Part shown: positions 43,025 to 52,404 of the stretch, one piece after another
How the letters are laid out: every line of letters starts with the position of its first letter
How positions within the stretch are numbered: position 1 is the stretch's first letter
Source of the DNA: Roseovarius sp.
GTDB lineage: Bacteria; Pseudomonadota; Alphaproteobacteria; Rhodobacterales; Rhodobacteraceae
Direction: 5' to 3'
NCBI RefSeq assembly: GCF_027019125.1
Contig: NZ_JALUXE010000034.1
Location: forward strand, 1 to 64,000
DNA length: 64,000 nt
The notes under the pieces: generated by a model
What the model was told of the DNA's origin: nothing
The model's input: the letters and a program-made list of their open reading frames with translations, nothing else
Database searches by the model: none
Position numbers and translations under genes: made by a program

Positions 43025-43705
43025 ATGTTCTCTAAAATCGCGACCAGCGCGTTGTTCGCTGGTTTCTGTGCAGGGCTGATCGCCGCCCTGTTGCAGATCG
43101 TTTTCATTCAGCCGGTGCTGTTGCATGCGGAGCTGTATGAAGGGGGCAGTCTTGTGCATTTCGGGGCAGAGGCCGTTAGCGCCACGCCCGAATTGCCAGG
43201 CTTTGACATGATGCGTGATGGGCTGAGCGTCCTCTTTTCGGCGCTGATCTATGTCGGCTACGGGCTTGTTCTGGTGGCCTGCATGGGATTGGCTGCGGAA
43301 TATGGCGTAGGCATCGACGCGCGTAGCGGCGTGATCTGGGGTGTCGCCGGATTCGTGGCGCTGCATTTCGCACCTGCCGTGTCTCTGCCGCCCGAAGTGC
43401 CGGGCGTGGCCTATACCGACATCACCGCACGGCAAATCTGGTGGTGGGGCACGGTGATTGCAACGGCGGCAGGGCTGGGCCTGATCGCTTTTGGCAAGGG
43501 GCCGGTGATGCTGGCGGTTGCGGTTGCGCTGTTGGCGGCACCGCATCTGATCGGTGCGCCCGAACCAGAGACCTTTACCGGCCCGGTGCCGCCGGAACTG
43601 GCCGCGCTCTTTGCCTCGCGCGCGCTTGGCGTGGGTCTCGCGGCCTGGGTCTGCCTGGGTGCATTGGCCGGTCATTTCTGGCGTCGCGAGAACGCGACAG
43701 CCTGA
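43025..43705 (+). CDS. cbtA: Cobalt transporter subunit CbtA
   Basis: A 226-residue membrane protein with about five to six helices. It contains FAGFCAGLIAALLQIVFIQP, RSGVIWGVAGFVALHFAPAV, SLPPEVPGVAYTDITARQIW and WWWGTVIATAAGLGLIAFGK, the usual CbtA pattern with HFAP and PPE(V/L)PG. Together with CbtB it is the predicted cobalt importer found under cobalamin riboswitches in proteobacteria. Biochemical proof of transport for the family is limited. Confidence 0.92.
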   Translation: MFSKIATSALFAGFCAGLIAALLQIVFIQPVLLHAELYEGGSLVHFGAEAVSATPELPGFDMMRDGLSVLFSALIYVGYGLVLVACMGLAAEYGVGIDARSGVIWGVAGFVALHFAPAVSLPPEVPGVAYTDITARQIWWWGTVIATAAGLGLIAFGKGPVMLAVAVALLAAPHLIGAPEPETFTGPVPPELAALFASRALGVGLAAWVCLGALAGHFWRRENATA

Positions 43706-43760
43706 CATGCAACCGCCCCGGCGCCACAGCGCCGGGGTCATCCGACAGGAGACAGGAACG

Positions 43761-44249
43761 ATGGCCAAACCACTTGCCTTTCTCGGAATCGGCCTCTTTT
43801 TCGGCACGGGACTTGGTTTTCTGGTTGCCGCCACATCTGGCGCGCAGCTTGAAGGGCATGACCACGACCACGGCGCGGCGGTGCATGACCACGCGGCGCA
43901 TGACCATGGCACCGCACACACGGCCCTGACTGAGGCGGGCACGCCCGCGCCAGTGCTGACCCTCACCCTGCACCCCGACGGGGCGCAGAGCCGCAATTTG
44001 CATATCGGGGTGGAGAATTTCACCTTTGATCCCGAGGGGGTGAATGGGCCGGTCGTGCCGGGGCGCGGGCATGCGCATCTCTACCTCAACGGGGTCAAGG
44101 TCGCGCGGGCCTATGGGCCGTGGATGCAACTGGATGCGCTGCCGGTGGGCACACATGAGCTGCGCGTGACGCTGAATGCCAACGACCATACACAACTGGC
44201 CAAGGACGGGATGCCCATCGAGGCCAAGATTGAGGTAGTGATCGAATGA
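43761..44249 (+). CDS. His-rich membrane-anchored protein of the cobalt cluster
   Basis: A 162-residue protein with one membrane helix near the N-terminus (LAFLGIGLFFGTGLGFLVAA). A His/Asp-rich segment follows (EGHDHDHGAAVHDHAAHDHG, about residues 31-50), then a beta-sandwich-like domain on the outside (NLHIGVENFTFDPEGVNGPV, GHAHLYLNGVKVARAYGPWM, GTHELRVTLNANDHTQL). The HAHLYLNG segment recalls small periplasmic cupredoxin-like metal proteins. It follows cbtA by 55 bases with AGGAGACAGGAACG before the ATG, so it probably belongs to the same operon. It may collect cobalt for CbtAB; I cannot name the family. Confidence 0.7.
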   Translation: MAKPLAFLGIGLFFGTGLGFLVAATSGAQLEGHDHDHGAAVHDHAAHDHGTAHTALTEAGTPAPVLTLTLHPDGAQSRNLHIGVENFTFDPEGVNGPVVPGRGHAHLYLNGVKVARAYGPWMQLDALPVGTHELRVTLNANDHTQLAKDGMPIEAKIEVVIE

Positions 44250-44253
44250 CCGC

Positions 44254-44583
44254 TCAGCCCGGCACGCGCCCGATCAGGCAATGCCGGAGCCGTCCAGCGG
44301 GGCGCGCATCCTCGATCCAGCCATCGGCACAGGCAACATATAGCGCGGCAAAGGCCAGCGTATCCTCTAGATCACTCATCGGGTCGATGTCGCCAAAGAG
44401 ATACGTGGCCTTGCCCGGTGCAGAAAACGCCACACTGAGCGGGCGGCCGCAATTGGACATGCAGTCATGGTCCTGCACGGTAAACTCCATCCCCCGTTCG
44501 CTGAGAGCTGCGCGCAAACGGGCCGCAAAGCCCTTGCCATCCGTGCCCTCGCACGTAGAACAGACCACAACCCGGTGCACCAT
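44254..44583 (-). CDS. DUF1636 family metal-binding protein
   Basis: A 109-residue protein: MVHRVVVCSTCEGTDGKGFA at the start, then VQDHDCMSNCGRPLSVAFSA and ATYLFGDIDPMSDLEDTLAF. Four Cys residues (two in CSTC, two in CMSNC) in a thioredoxin-like ferredoxin arrangement fit the [2Fe-2S] or metal site of DUF1636, which is frequent in cobalamin clusters. It is on the strand opposite to its neighbours, between the His-rich protein and cobW, and so has its own promoter, probably in the 71 bases shared with cobW. Confidence 0.85.
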   Translation of the reverse strand: MVHRVVVCSTCEGTDGKGFAARLRAALSERGMEFTVQDHDCMSNCGRPLSVAFSAPGKATYLFGDIDPMSDLEDTLAFAALYVACADGWIEDARPAGRLRHCLIGRVPG

Positions 44584-44654
44584 CGCCGATCCCCTTTTCC
44601 GCCGGGCTTAGGCCAGCCGCCCCGCCCGATGCAAGCCCCTGAAGGAGCCAAGAC

Positions 44655-45737
44655 ATGCAAGCCAAGATCCCCGCCACCGTCGTTACCGGATTTCTCGGGG
44701 CCGGCAAGACCACGCTGATCCGGCACATGCTGGAAAATGCGGGCGGCAAGCGCATTGCGCTCATCATCAACGAATTCGGCGATCTGGGCGTGGATGGCGA
44801 TATCCTCAAGGGCTGTGGGATCGAGACCTGCTCGGAAGAGGATGTGATGGAGCTGTCGAACGGTTGCATCTGCTGCACCGTGGCAGAAGATTTCATCCCT
44901 ACCCTGCAAAAGCTCCTGGACCGCGAGCGTGCGCCCGATCACATCGTGATCGAGACCTCGGGTCTGGCGCTTCCGCAACCGCTGGTGCGGGCCTTCAACT
45001 GGCCCGAGATTTCGACGCGGGTGACGGTCGATGGTGTGGTGACGGTGGTTGATGGCAAGGCCGTGACCGAAGGCCGCTTTGCGCATGACGTGGCGGCGGT
45101 GGATGCTCAGCGCAAGCTGGATGAGAACCTTGACCACGAAACGCCGCTGTCGGAGCTTTTCGAAGATCAGATGGCCTGCGCAGACATGATCGTGATCAAC
45201 AAATCCGACCTGCTGACCGAAGACGAGCGTGCCGCGCTGACAGCGCGGCTGCGCAAGGACTCGCGCAATGGCGTTCAGGTTGTGACCGCGACCATGGGGG
45301 CCCTGCCCATCGAGGTGCTGTTGGGGCAAGGTATCGGGGCCGAGGCGGATATGGAGGCGCGGCACGAGCTGCACCATCATCACCACGATCATGACGAGGA
45401 CGATCATCACGACGACGAGGACGACGATCATGACCACGATCACGATCATGGCCACGACGCCTTTGAGAGCTTTGTCGTGACGCGGCCCGAGATCGGCGAT
45501 CCGGTCAGCTTTGCCCGTCAGGTCACAGAGGTGATCCGCGCCCATGACATTCTGCGCCTCAAGGGCTTTGCCGCGGTGACAGGCAAGCCAATGCGCCTGA
45601 CAATTCAGGCCGTCGGGCCGCGCGTGGACAGCTACTTCGACCAGCCATACGGCGCCGGTCCGCGCCAGACGCGGCTGGTGGTGATTGGTCAGGCGGGTCT
45701 GGATCGGGCGGCGATCACCGCCGCGCTTTTGGCATGA
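44655..45737 (+). CDS. cobW: CobW family GTP-dependent metallochaperone
   Basis: A 360-residue G3E GTPase. The P-loop GFLGAGKTTL is at residues 12-21, the metal motif NGCICC at residues 69-74, ETSGLALPQP and the guanine-specificity NKSD at about residue 182. A loop of about 33 residues (about 236-268) is almost only His and Asp/Glu (HHHHHDHDEDDHHDDEDDDH), a likely metal store. The C-terminal CobW domain follows (RLKGFAAVTGKPMRLTIQAV). CobW is thought to deliver cobalt for insertion by CobNST. It overlaps the next GNAT by ATGA. Confidence 0.93.
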   Translation: MQAKIPATVVTGFLGAGKTTLIRHMLENAGGKRIALIINEFGDLGVDGDILKGCGIETCSEEDVMELSNGCICCTVAEDFIPTLQKLLDRERAPDHIVIETSGLALPQPLVRAFNWPEISTRVTVDGVVTVVDGKAVTEGRFAHDVAAVDAQRKLDENLDHETPLSELFEDQMACADMIVINKSDLLTEDERAALTARLRKDSRNGVQVVTATMGALPIEVLLGQGIGAEADMEARHELHHHHHDHDEDDHHDDEDDDHDHDHDHGHDAFESFVVTRPEIGDPVSFARQVTEVIRAHDILRLKGFAAVTGKPMRLTIQAVGPRVDSYFDQPYGAGPRQTRLVVIGQAGLDRAAITAALLA

Positions 45738-46183
45738 TTATCGTCGAAGCGGCAGACCCAAAGCATCCTGAGGCCAGTGCGCTCTTGCGGGCGAGCCATG
45801 CGCTGATGGAGTCGCTCTTTCCACCCGAGGATAACTTCTTTCTCGACATCGACGCGCTCTGCGCGCCCGACATCCGCTTTTTTGCCGCGCGCAGCGGTGC
45901 CACGATCATCGGCACCGGCGCGCTTGCGCTCCGCGAGGGCTATGGCGAAGTGAAGTCCATGTTCGTAGCCGAAGCGGCGCGGGGACAGGGCGCGGCAGAC
46001 GCCCTGCTGCGCCAGATCGAGGACGAAGCGCGCGCGCACGCCCTGCCCTGCCTGCGTTTGGAAACCGGGAATTTACTACACGCAGCGCACAAACTCTATG
46101 AGCGGCACGGTTTTGCGAGACGGGGCCCCTTCGGAGAGTATCCCGACGCCCCCTCGTCCATCTTCATGGAAAAGCGGCTATGA
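45734..46183 (+). CDS. GNAT family N-acetyltransferase
   Basis: A 149-residue acetyltransferase: MIIVEAADPKHPEASALLRA, then GEVKSMFVAEAARGQGAADA with the acetyl-CoA loop RGQGAA at about residues 82-87, and LYERHGFARRGPFGEYPDAP. Small single-domain GNATs with KSMFV...RG(Q/K)G(A/V) often acetylate small amines. It is coupled to cobW by a 4-base overlap, which suggests an unclear role in the cobalt/cobalamin operon. The substrate is unknown. Confidence 0.85.
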   Translation: MIIVEAADPKHPEASALLRASHALMESLFPPEDNFFLDIDALCAPDIRFFAARSGATIIGTGALALREGYGEVKSMFVAEAARGQGAADALLRQIEDEARAHALPCLRLETGNLLHAAHKLYERHGFARRGPFGEYPDAPSSIFMEKRL

Positions 46184-46185
46184 GC

Positions 46186-46347
46186 CTATTTCGTGGCTTT
46201 CTCGGCCTTCGCCTTGAGGCGGGCGATCAGTTCTTCCTTGGAAGGGCGCTTGCCGAACGGATTCTTGTCCGTGCCCGGTGCGTTATGCTCTTTGTGACGC
46301 GGGATCTTGCTGCCCTTCTTGGAGGCGCCCAATGCGTTGTAATCCAT
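46186..46347 (-). CDS. Small basic hypothetical protein (53 aa)
   Basis: The product MDYNALGASKKGSKIPRHKE continues with HNAPGTDKNPFGKRPSKEEL and ends RLKAKAEKATK. It is Lys-rich and soluble, without membrane segment or Cys. The start was chosen at the MDYNALG, with AAAGGG upstream, rather than 26 codons earlier. It lies on the minus strand between the GNAT and cobN. It looks like a conserved small alphaproteobacterial protein, possibly nucleic-acid or ribosome associated because of its charge, but I do not know its family. Confidence 0.65.
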   Translation of the reverse strand: MDYNALGASKKGSKIPRHKEHNAPGTDKNPFGKRPSKEELIARLKAKAEKATK

Positions 46348-46439
46348 GGCTCTGCCCTTTCGGCGATACGCCCCGACAGGGGCAGCTGTGACGCTGCTCT
46401 TGCCGCAAATCGCAGCCTCGTTCAAGCTGGAACCACCTG

Positions 46440-49400
46440 ATGCATCTGCTCGCCGCTACCCCCGGCGCCATCGAGGATGGCAAAGAGCCGGTCGATCTGG
46501 GGCAGACGCCCGCCGATGTGATCTTTGTCTCTGCCGCTGATACAGAGCTTGCAGCGCTGAGCGAGGCGCGCGGTGAACTGGCAGAGCCGCCCGGTTTGCG
46601 GCTGGCCAACCTCAGCCATTTGCAGCATCCGATGTCGGTCGATCTGCATCTCGATCAATGCGCCACGAAATCACGGCTGGTGATCGCGCGGGTTCTGGGC
46701 GGTGTCGGTTATTGGAAATACGGGGCAGAACAATTCGCCGCGCGCCTGCACGAGGCGGGTGTGCCGCTGGCGCTCTTGCCCGGAGATGACAAGCCGGATG
46801 CGGAACTGCGCGGTCTGTCGACGGTCTCGGACGCGGATTACGATGCGCTTTGGGCCTATCTGGTCGAGGGCGGGCCAGAGAATGCCGGGAATTTTCTGCG
46901 CTACGCAAAGACCATGCTGGACGGGGGCGAGCGCCCTGCCGCCGCCAGCCCGCTGTTGCGTGCGGGCGTCTATTGGCCGGGGGCCGGGGTCGCGGGCCTC
47001 AGCGCCGCGCAAGAGGCGTGGCAGGCGGATCAGCCCGTCGTGCCGGTGATCTTCTACCGCGCTTTGGTGCAGGGTGCGGGGCTGCACCCGATCAACCGGC
47101 TGGTGAAATCGCTATTGCGCGCCGGGCTCAATCCGCTGCCGATCTTTGTCGCCTCGCTCAAGGACCCGGTATCGGTGGCAACGCTGGAGCATCTGTTCGG
47201 CATTGCCCCCCCATCGGTCATCCTCAATTGCACCTCCTTTGCCGTAGGCTCGCCGCACGCGGGCGACGATAGCCCCGACAACCCGCTCTCCATGCCCGCC
47301 GCCAATGGCGCGCCGGTGTTTCAAGTGGTCTTGGCCGGATCGACCGAAGAGACCTGGGCCAAGGGGCTGACCGGTCTGTCGGGGCGCGATATAGCAATGA
47401 ACGTGGCCTTGCCCGAGGTAGATGGCCGCATCCTGAGCCGTGCCATCAGCTTCAAGGGCGAGGCGTTTTTCGACGAAGCCACCGAATGCCCAATCGCCAC
47501 CTATCGCGCCGTGGGCGACCGTGTAGATTTCGTGGCGCAACTGGCCGCCAACTGGGCCAGGCTGCGCCAGACGCCCGCGCCCATGCGACGGGTCGCACTC
47601 ATCCTTGCCAATTACCCGAACAAGGATGGGCGTTTGGCCAATGGGGTTGGGCTCGATACGCCTGCGGCCACGGTCCATGCCCTGCGCCTGATGGCCGAGG
47701 CGGGCTATACCGTCACCAATCCCCCCGAGGATAGCGATGCCCTGATGCGGGCGGTGATGGCGGGGCCAACCAACTGGCTGACGGATCGCGCCAACCGCGA
47801 GGGGGGCGAGAGGCTGTCGCTCGATATCTACCGCGAGCATTTCGACACCCTGCCTTGGGACCTGCGCGAAGCGATGATTACCCGCTGGGGTGCCCCCGAA
47901 GACGATCCCTTCATCGTTCCAGAATTACGCGACTCCGACGGCCCCGCCTTTGCCCTGTCGATCCTGACCTTCGGGCATATCGTAGTCGGGCTGCAACCGG
48001 CGCGGGGCTATAACATCGACCCGACCGAGACCTATCATTCCCCCGATCTGGTGCCGCCGCACAATTACCTCGCCTTCTATATCTGGCTGCGCCACCATTT
48101 CGGCGCGCAGGCGATCGTGCATATGGGCAAACATGGCAATCTCGAATGGCTACCGGGCAAGGCGCTCGCTCTCAGCGCCGAATGTTGGCCCGAGGCGGTG
48201 CTGGGGCCAATGCCGCATGTCTATCCGTTCATCGTCAACGATCCCGGCGAAGGCACGCAGGCCAAGCGGCGCGCGCAGGCGGTGATCATCGACCACCTGA
48301 CCCCGCCCCTCACCCGCGCCGAGACCTATGGTCCGCTGCGCGATCTGGAGGCGCTGGTGGACGAATACTATGAGGCCGCCGGGGTTGATCCACGCCGCAT
48401 TGCCCATCTGCGCCGCGAGATCCTGACGCTGAGTGCTGCCACCGGGCTCGACAAGGACGTGGGCATGTCGGGCACGGATGAGGCGGGCGATCTGGCGCGG
48501 CTCGATGCCTATCTCTGCGAATTGAAAGAGGCGCAGATCCGCGACGGGCTGCATGTGTTCGGGCAGTCGCCGACGGGCCGGTTGGAAGCTGATCTGGCCA
48601 TCGCCCTGGCCCGTGTGCCGCGCGGGCACGGCAAGGGGGGCGATGCGTCCTTGATCCGGGCGCTGGCGCTGGACCATGGCCTGAGCATTGATCCGCTCGA
48701 TTGCGACATGGCGGCCCCGGCGGCTGAAAAACCGCAAGCCCTGCGCGATCTGAGCGCCGATCCGTGGCGCAGCAATGGCGACACGGTCGAGCGGTTGGAG
48801 CTGATGGCGCAACGCCTCTTGACGGAGGGCGATCAAGGGGCCGGACCGCATACTGCGGCGGTTCTGGCAGAGATTGCAGCGCGCATCCGCCCTGCCATTG
48901 CGGCCTGTGGGCCGGGCGAGGGCGCGGGGTTCTTGCGCGCCTTGGACGGACAGGCAATCGCCCCCGGACCGTCGGGTGCCCCCACGCGCGGTCGGCTCGA
49001 TACCCTGCCAACGGGGCGCAATTTCTATAGCGTCGACAGCCGCGCCGTGCCCACACCGACCGCTTGGGCCTTGGGGTGGAAATCCGCCAACCTCTTGATT
49101 GAAAAGCATCTGCAAACCCACGGCGATTGGCCACGCGCCCTGCTGATCACCGCCTGGGGCACGGCCAACATGCGCACCGGTGGCGATGACATCGCGCAGG
49201 CGCTGGCGCTGATGGGGGTCAAGCCGACATGGGATGCCGCCAACCGGCGCGTGACCGGATTCGAAATTCTGCCCGAGGGTGTGTTGGGGCGGCCACGGGT
49301 GGATGTGACCCTGCGCATCTCTGGGTTTTTCCGCGATGCCTTTCCACAACTCATCGCGCTGTTCGACAGCGCGGCGCGGGCCGTGCAGGGGCTGGACGAG

Positions 49401-50147
49401 ACCGAGGACAACAATCCCGCCGCCGCGAGAGCGCGGAGCGAGGGCGTTGCACCGCGTATTTATGGATCAAAACCGGGGGCTTATGGCGCGGGTCTGCAAG
49501 CGATGATCGACGAGCGGCTGTGGGCGGACAAGGCCGATCTGGCAGAGGCATACCTCACTTGGGGCAGCTATGCCTATGGTGCCAAGGAGGCGGGCACGCC
49601 GGATCGCGCGGGCTTTGAAACGCGGCTGAAACAGACCGACGCCATCGTGCAGAATCAGGACAACCGCGAGCATGATCTCCTTGATTCTGATGACTATTAT
49701 CAGTTCGAGGGGGGGGCTGCGGCGGCGGTGAGCACCTTGCAGGGGCGCGACCGGCCGGTTTACCACAATGACCATTCCCGCCCCGAACGCCCGGTGATCC
49801 GCACACTCGAGGATGAAATCGGGCGGGTGGTGCGCTCTCGCGTGGTCAATCCGAAATGGATCGAAGGGGTCAAGCGGCACGGCTACAAGGGCGCCTTCGA
49901 GATTGCCGCGACGGTGGACTATCTCTTTGCTTTTGCAGCAACAACTGGCGCCGTGCGGGGGCATCACTTTGATCTGGTCGAGGCGGCATTCCTGGAGGAT
50001 GACGACACGCGGGACTTCATCGCGGCGCATAACCCCTCGGCCTTGCGCGAACTGGCGGAGCGGCTGGCGGAGGCGGTGGAGCGGGGGTTGTGGCAGCCAC
50101 GCTCCAATTCCGCCCGCGCCCGGATCGAGGCGGCGCGGGGGCGGTAG
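46440..50147 (+). CDS. cobN: Aerobic cobaltochelatase subunit CobN
   Basis: A 1235-residue magnesium/cobalt chelatase large subunit. Conserved pieces are MHLLAATPGAIEDGKEPVDL at the start, PVIFYRALVQGAGLHPINRL near 200, NYPNKDGRLANGVGLDTPAA near 390, MGKHGNLEWLPGKALALSAE near 562, and PTAWALGWKSANLLIEKHLQ near 870. With CobS and CobT, not in this window, it inserts cobalt into hydrogenobyrinic acid a,c-diamide in the oxygen-dependent cobalamin pathway. It starts 257 bases after the GNAT with a minus-strand gene in between, so it may be read from the same transcript or from its own start. Confidence 0.96.
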   Translation: MHLLAATPGAIEDGKEPVDLGQTPADVIFVSAADTELAALSEARGELAEPPGLRLANLSHLQHPMSVDLHLDQCATKSRLVIARVLGGVGYWKYGAEQFAARLHEAGVPLALLPGDDKPDAELRGLSTVSDADYDALWAYLVEGGPENAGNFLRYAKTMLDGGERPAAASPLLRAGVYWPGAGVAGLSAAQEAWQADQPVVPVIFYRALVQGAGLHPINRLVKSLLRAGLNPLPIFVASLKDPVSVATLEHLFGIAPPSVILNCTSFAVGSPHAGDDSPDNPLSMPAANGAPVFQVVLAGSTEETWAKGLTGLSGRDIAMNVALPEVDGRILSRAISFKGEAFFDEATECPIATYRAVGDRVDFVAQLAANWARLRQTPAPMRRVALILANYPNKDGRLANGVGLDTPAATVHALRLMAEAGYTVTNPPEDSDALMRAVMAGPTNWLTDRANREGGERLSLDIYREHFDTLPWDLREAMITRWGAPEDDPFIVPELRDSDGPAFALSILTFGHIVVGLQPARGYNIDPTETYHSPDLVPPHNYLAFYIWLRHHFGAQAIVHMGKHGNLEWLPGKALALSAECWPEAVLGPMPHVYPFIVNDPGEGTQAKRRAQAVIIDHLTPPLTRAETYGPLRDLEALVDEYYEAAGVDPRRIAHLRREILTLSAATGLDKDVGMSGTDEAGDLARLDAYLCELKEAQIRDGLHVFGQSPTGRLEADLAIALARVPRGHGKGGDASLIRALALDHGLSIDPLDCDMAAPAAEKPQALRDLSADPWRSNGDTVERLELMAQRLLTEGDQGAGPHTAAVLAEIAARIRPAIAACGPGEGAGFLRALDGQAIAPGPSGAPTRGRLDTLPTGRNFYSVDSRAVPTPTAWALGWKSANLLIEKHLQTHGDWPRALLITAWGTANMRTGGDDIAQALALMGVKPTWDAANRRVTGFEILPEGVLGRPRVDVTLRISGFFRDAFPQLIALFDSAARAVQGLDETEDNNPAAARARSEGVAPRIYGSKPGAYGAGLQAMIDERLWADKADLAEAYLTWGSYAYGAKEAGTPDRAGFETRLKQTDAIVQNQDNREHDLLDSDDYYQFEGGAAAAVSTLQGRDRPVYHNDHSRPERPVIRTLEDEIGRVVRSRVVNPKWIEGVKRHGYKGAFEIAATVDYLFAFAATTGAVRGHHFDLVEAAFLEDDDTRDFIAAHNPSALRELAERLAEAVERGLWQPRSNSARARIEAARGR

Positions 50148-50180
50148 TGCGCTGAAAACAGGGCAAAACCCCCGTCGGTA

Positions 50181-50768
50181 TCACGTCGGCAGGCCCAGCC
50201 CCTCGAACCAGAGCGCCCCATCGCGATACCCACCCCGGATAAGTCGCCCCGGTTCGGTGACTTCGGGAAAGGCATCGGCCCAATCGCGGTAGCGGTCATT
50301 GGTGACGATGGGCGCGCCCACGTCGCGCGCGACGGTCAAGAGGTAGCTGTCGGCGATCGTGCCCTTGGGCACGACCATCACCCAATCCTCGGCCAGCCCC
50401 AGATACCCGGCCATGGCGTCGTCATGCTTGTACTTGCCGGTCAGCAGATAACCCGCATTGGCGTCAAAGATCACCCCCGGCGCATAGCCCAGCTGCCGCA
50501 GATGCGCGATGACCTCGCGCAGCGTTGCGATCTGCGGGGTGTTGTCGCGCCAGTGCATGACGTTGGAGCCGTCGATCAGGATGCGGTTCGGCTCTGCCTC
50601 GGGCTCGGGCGGGGCCGTGATCCGGGCAACGAGCGCGCGCAGGAGCAGGATCAGCGCCGCAACGGTGCAAGGCCCCGCCAGCAGGATCAGATCGCCATAG
50701 CCGGGCAGCATCAGCGCCACGGCAACGCCGATCAGGGAGAGGGTAAGGATCAGAACCGGAACAACCAT
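50181..50768 (-). CDS. PIN/NYN-type ribonuclease domain protein with membrane anchor
   Basis: A 195-residue protein. Two membrane helices occupy about residues 3-48 (VPVLILTLSLIGVAVALMLP, LILLAGPCTVAALILLLRAL), then a Zc3h12a-type (NYN/PIN) domain: RILIDGSNVMHWRDN at about 63-77, GYAPGVIFDANAGYL, KGTIADSYLLTVA and VTNDRYRDWADAFPEV. The acidic residues in DGSN, FDAN, ADSY and TNDRY/RDW are the expected metal-binding catalytic site. It could cleave RNA at the membrane; targets are unknown. It is convergent with cobN, with a 33-base gap. Confidence 0.82.
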   Translation of the reverse strand: MVVPVLILTLSLIGVAVALMLPGYGDLILLAGPCTVAALILLLRALVARITAPPEPEAEPNRILIDGSNVMHWRDNTPQIATLREVIAHLRQLGYAPGVIFDANAGYLLTGKYKHDDAMAGYLGLAEDWVMVVPKGTIADSYLLTVARDVGAPIVTNDRYRDWADAFPEVTEPGRLIRGGYRDGALWFEGLGLPT

Positions 50769-50894
50769 GAGAGGTGTTTAGCGCGGGGGATGGGGAGGGG
50801 GAACTGGGGGAACACTCAATCATCTGGCCACTCTCGCCGGTAAGGTGAATTATCCGGCAGGAAGGCAGGCCCGCTGTGACGGTCATTGTGGTGT

Positions 50895-50918
50895 GGTGGG
50901 TATGAATACCCACCCTAC
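50895..50918. repeat. Palindromic repeat related to the atpB-atpE spacer element
   Basis: GGTGGGTAT-GA-ATACCCACC (50895-50914) is a perfect 9-bp stem, followed by CTAC, so the minus strand reads GTAGGGTGGGTAT. It shares GTAGGGTGGGT and ACCCACC with 9474-9494. It lies between the PIN gene and hslU, just past the hslU stop on the minus strand, where it may also help end the hslU transcript. Confidence 0.6.
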
Positions 50919-50929
50919 AATTTTGCCCC

Positions 50930-52237
50930 CTACAAAACATACCTCGACAAATCCGCGGACCGCATCAGCTCGCCCAAATTCGCCTCGACGAAGCCCGCAT
51001 CGACCGTCACGCTCTCGCCCGCGCGGTCGGGGGCGGTAAAGGAGAGTTCTTCGAACACCCGTTCCATGACGGTGTAGAGCCGCCGGGCGCCGATGTTCTC
51101 GACCGACTGGTTGACCTCTGCCGCGATGCGGGCGAGGGCCGCGATGCCGTCCTGGGTAAAGTCGACCGTCACCTCCTCGGTGCCCATGAGGGCGGTGTAT
51201 TGGCGGGTGAGGGCATTGTCGGTCTCGGTCAGGATGCGGACGAAATCACCTTCGGTCAGGGCGCGCAGCTCCACCCGGATGGGCAGGCGGCCTTGCAGTT
51301 CGGGCAGCAGATCGGACGGCTTGGCGATGTGGAAGGCGCCGGATGCTATGAAGAGGATATGGTCGGTCTTGACCGGGCCATATTTGGTGCTGACGGTCGT
51401 GCCCTCGATCAGCGGCAGCAGGTCACGCTGCACGCCTTCGCGGCTGACATCGGCCCCGCGCGCGTCCGACCGGGCACAGACCTTGTCGATCTCGTCGAGA
51501 AAGACGATGCCGTTCTGTTCGACCGCCTCAAGTGCCGAGCGATGGACGGTTTCGTCATCAAGAAGCTTGTCGGCCTCCTCGCCAACGAGCAGCGCGTAGC
51601 TGTCGGCAACGCTGACACGCTTGGTGGTGGTGCGCTGGCCGAACGCCTTGCCGAACAGATCGCCGAGATTCATCATGCCCATCTGGCTGCCGGGCTGGCC
51701 GGGGATGTCCATCATGCCGAGGGGGTTTGAGGTATCGGCCACCTCGATGTCGATCATGGTATCGTTCAGGAGCCCATCGCGCAGCTTCTTGCGGAACATG
51801 TCGCGGGTGGCGGGGCGGGCATCTTCGCCCGCAATGGCGGTGATCACGCGCTCTTCGGCGGCATGTTCGGCGCGGGCCTTGACATCTTCGCGCATCCAGT
51901 CGCGGGTCTGGGCAATGGCGCTATCCAGCAAATCGCGGATGATCTGTTCGACGTCGCGGCCGACATAGCCCACCTCGGTGAATTTGGTCGCCTCGACCTT
52001 GATGAAGGGGGCGCGGGCGAGTTTGGCGAGGCGTCTGCTGATCTCGGTCTTGCCGACGCCGGTCGGGCCGATCATCAGGATGTTCTTTGGGTAAACCTCG
52101 TCGCGCAGGTCGGGGCCAAGCTGCTTGCGCCGCCAACGATTGCGCAGGGCCACGGCCACGGCGCGTTTGGCATCACGCTGGCCGATGATGTAGCGGTCAA
52201 GCTCCGAGACAATCTCGCGCGGGGTCAGGTCGGTCAT
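50930..52237 (-). CDS. hslU: ATP-dependent protease ATPase subunit HslU
   Basis: A 435-residue AAA+ protein. [20 protein letters not shown] opens it; Walker [21 protein letters not shown] is at about residue 56 and Walker [21 protein letters not shown] at about 241. The I domain lies between, and the C-terminal tail [14 protein letters not shown] inserts between HslV subunits. It unfolds substrates for HslV. The length is normal. hslV is not adjacent: a DM13 gene on the other strand separates them. Confidence 0.97.
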   Translation of the reverse strand: MTDLTPREIVSELDRYIIGQRDAKRAVAVALRNRWRRKQLGPDLRDEVYPKNILMIGPTGVGKTEISRRLAKLARAPFIKVEATKFTEVGYVGRDVEQIIRDLLDSAIAQTRDWMREDVKARAEHAAEERVITAIAGEDARPATRDMFRKKLRDGLLNDTMIDIEVADTSNPLGMMDIPGQPGSQMGMMNLGDLFGKAFGQRTTTKRVSVADSYALLVGEEADKLLDDETVHRSALEAVEQNGIVFLDEIDKVCARSDARGADVSREGVQRDLLPLIEGTTVSTKYGPVKTDHILFIASGAFHIAKPSDLLPELQGRLPIRVELRALTEGDFVRILTETDNALTRQYTALMGTEEVTVDFTQDGIAALARIAAEVNQSVENIGARRLYTVMERVFEELSFTAPDRAGESVTVDAGFVEANLGELMRSADLSRYVL

Positions 52238-52404
52238 GGCAGGCCTTTCTGCGGATCACTTTACAGGTAGGTATACGCCATGGCGAAAAACGCAACCGGG
52301 TACACGAAACTCTAACAGCGGATCACGAGGAGGTCAGGCCGGTTTTTTAATCCCGCAGAGGTACTTAGTTGTGGCGCACTGTAATCGATGGAAGGGAAAA
52401 CGAG

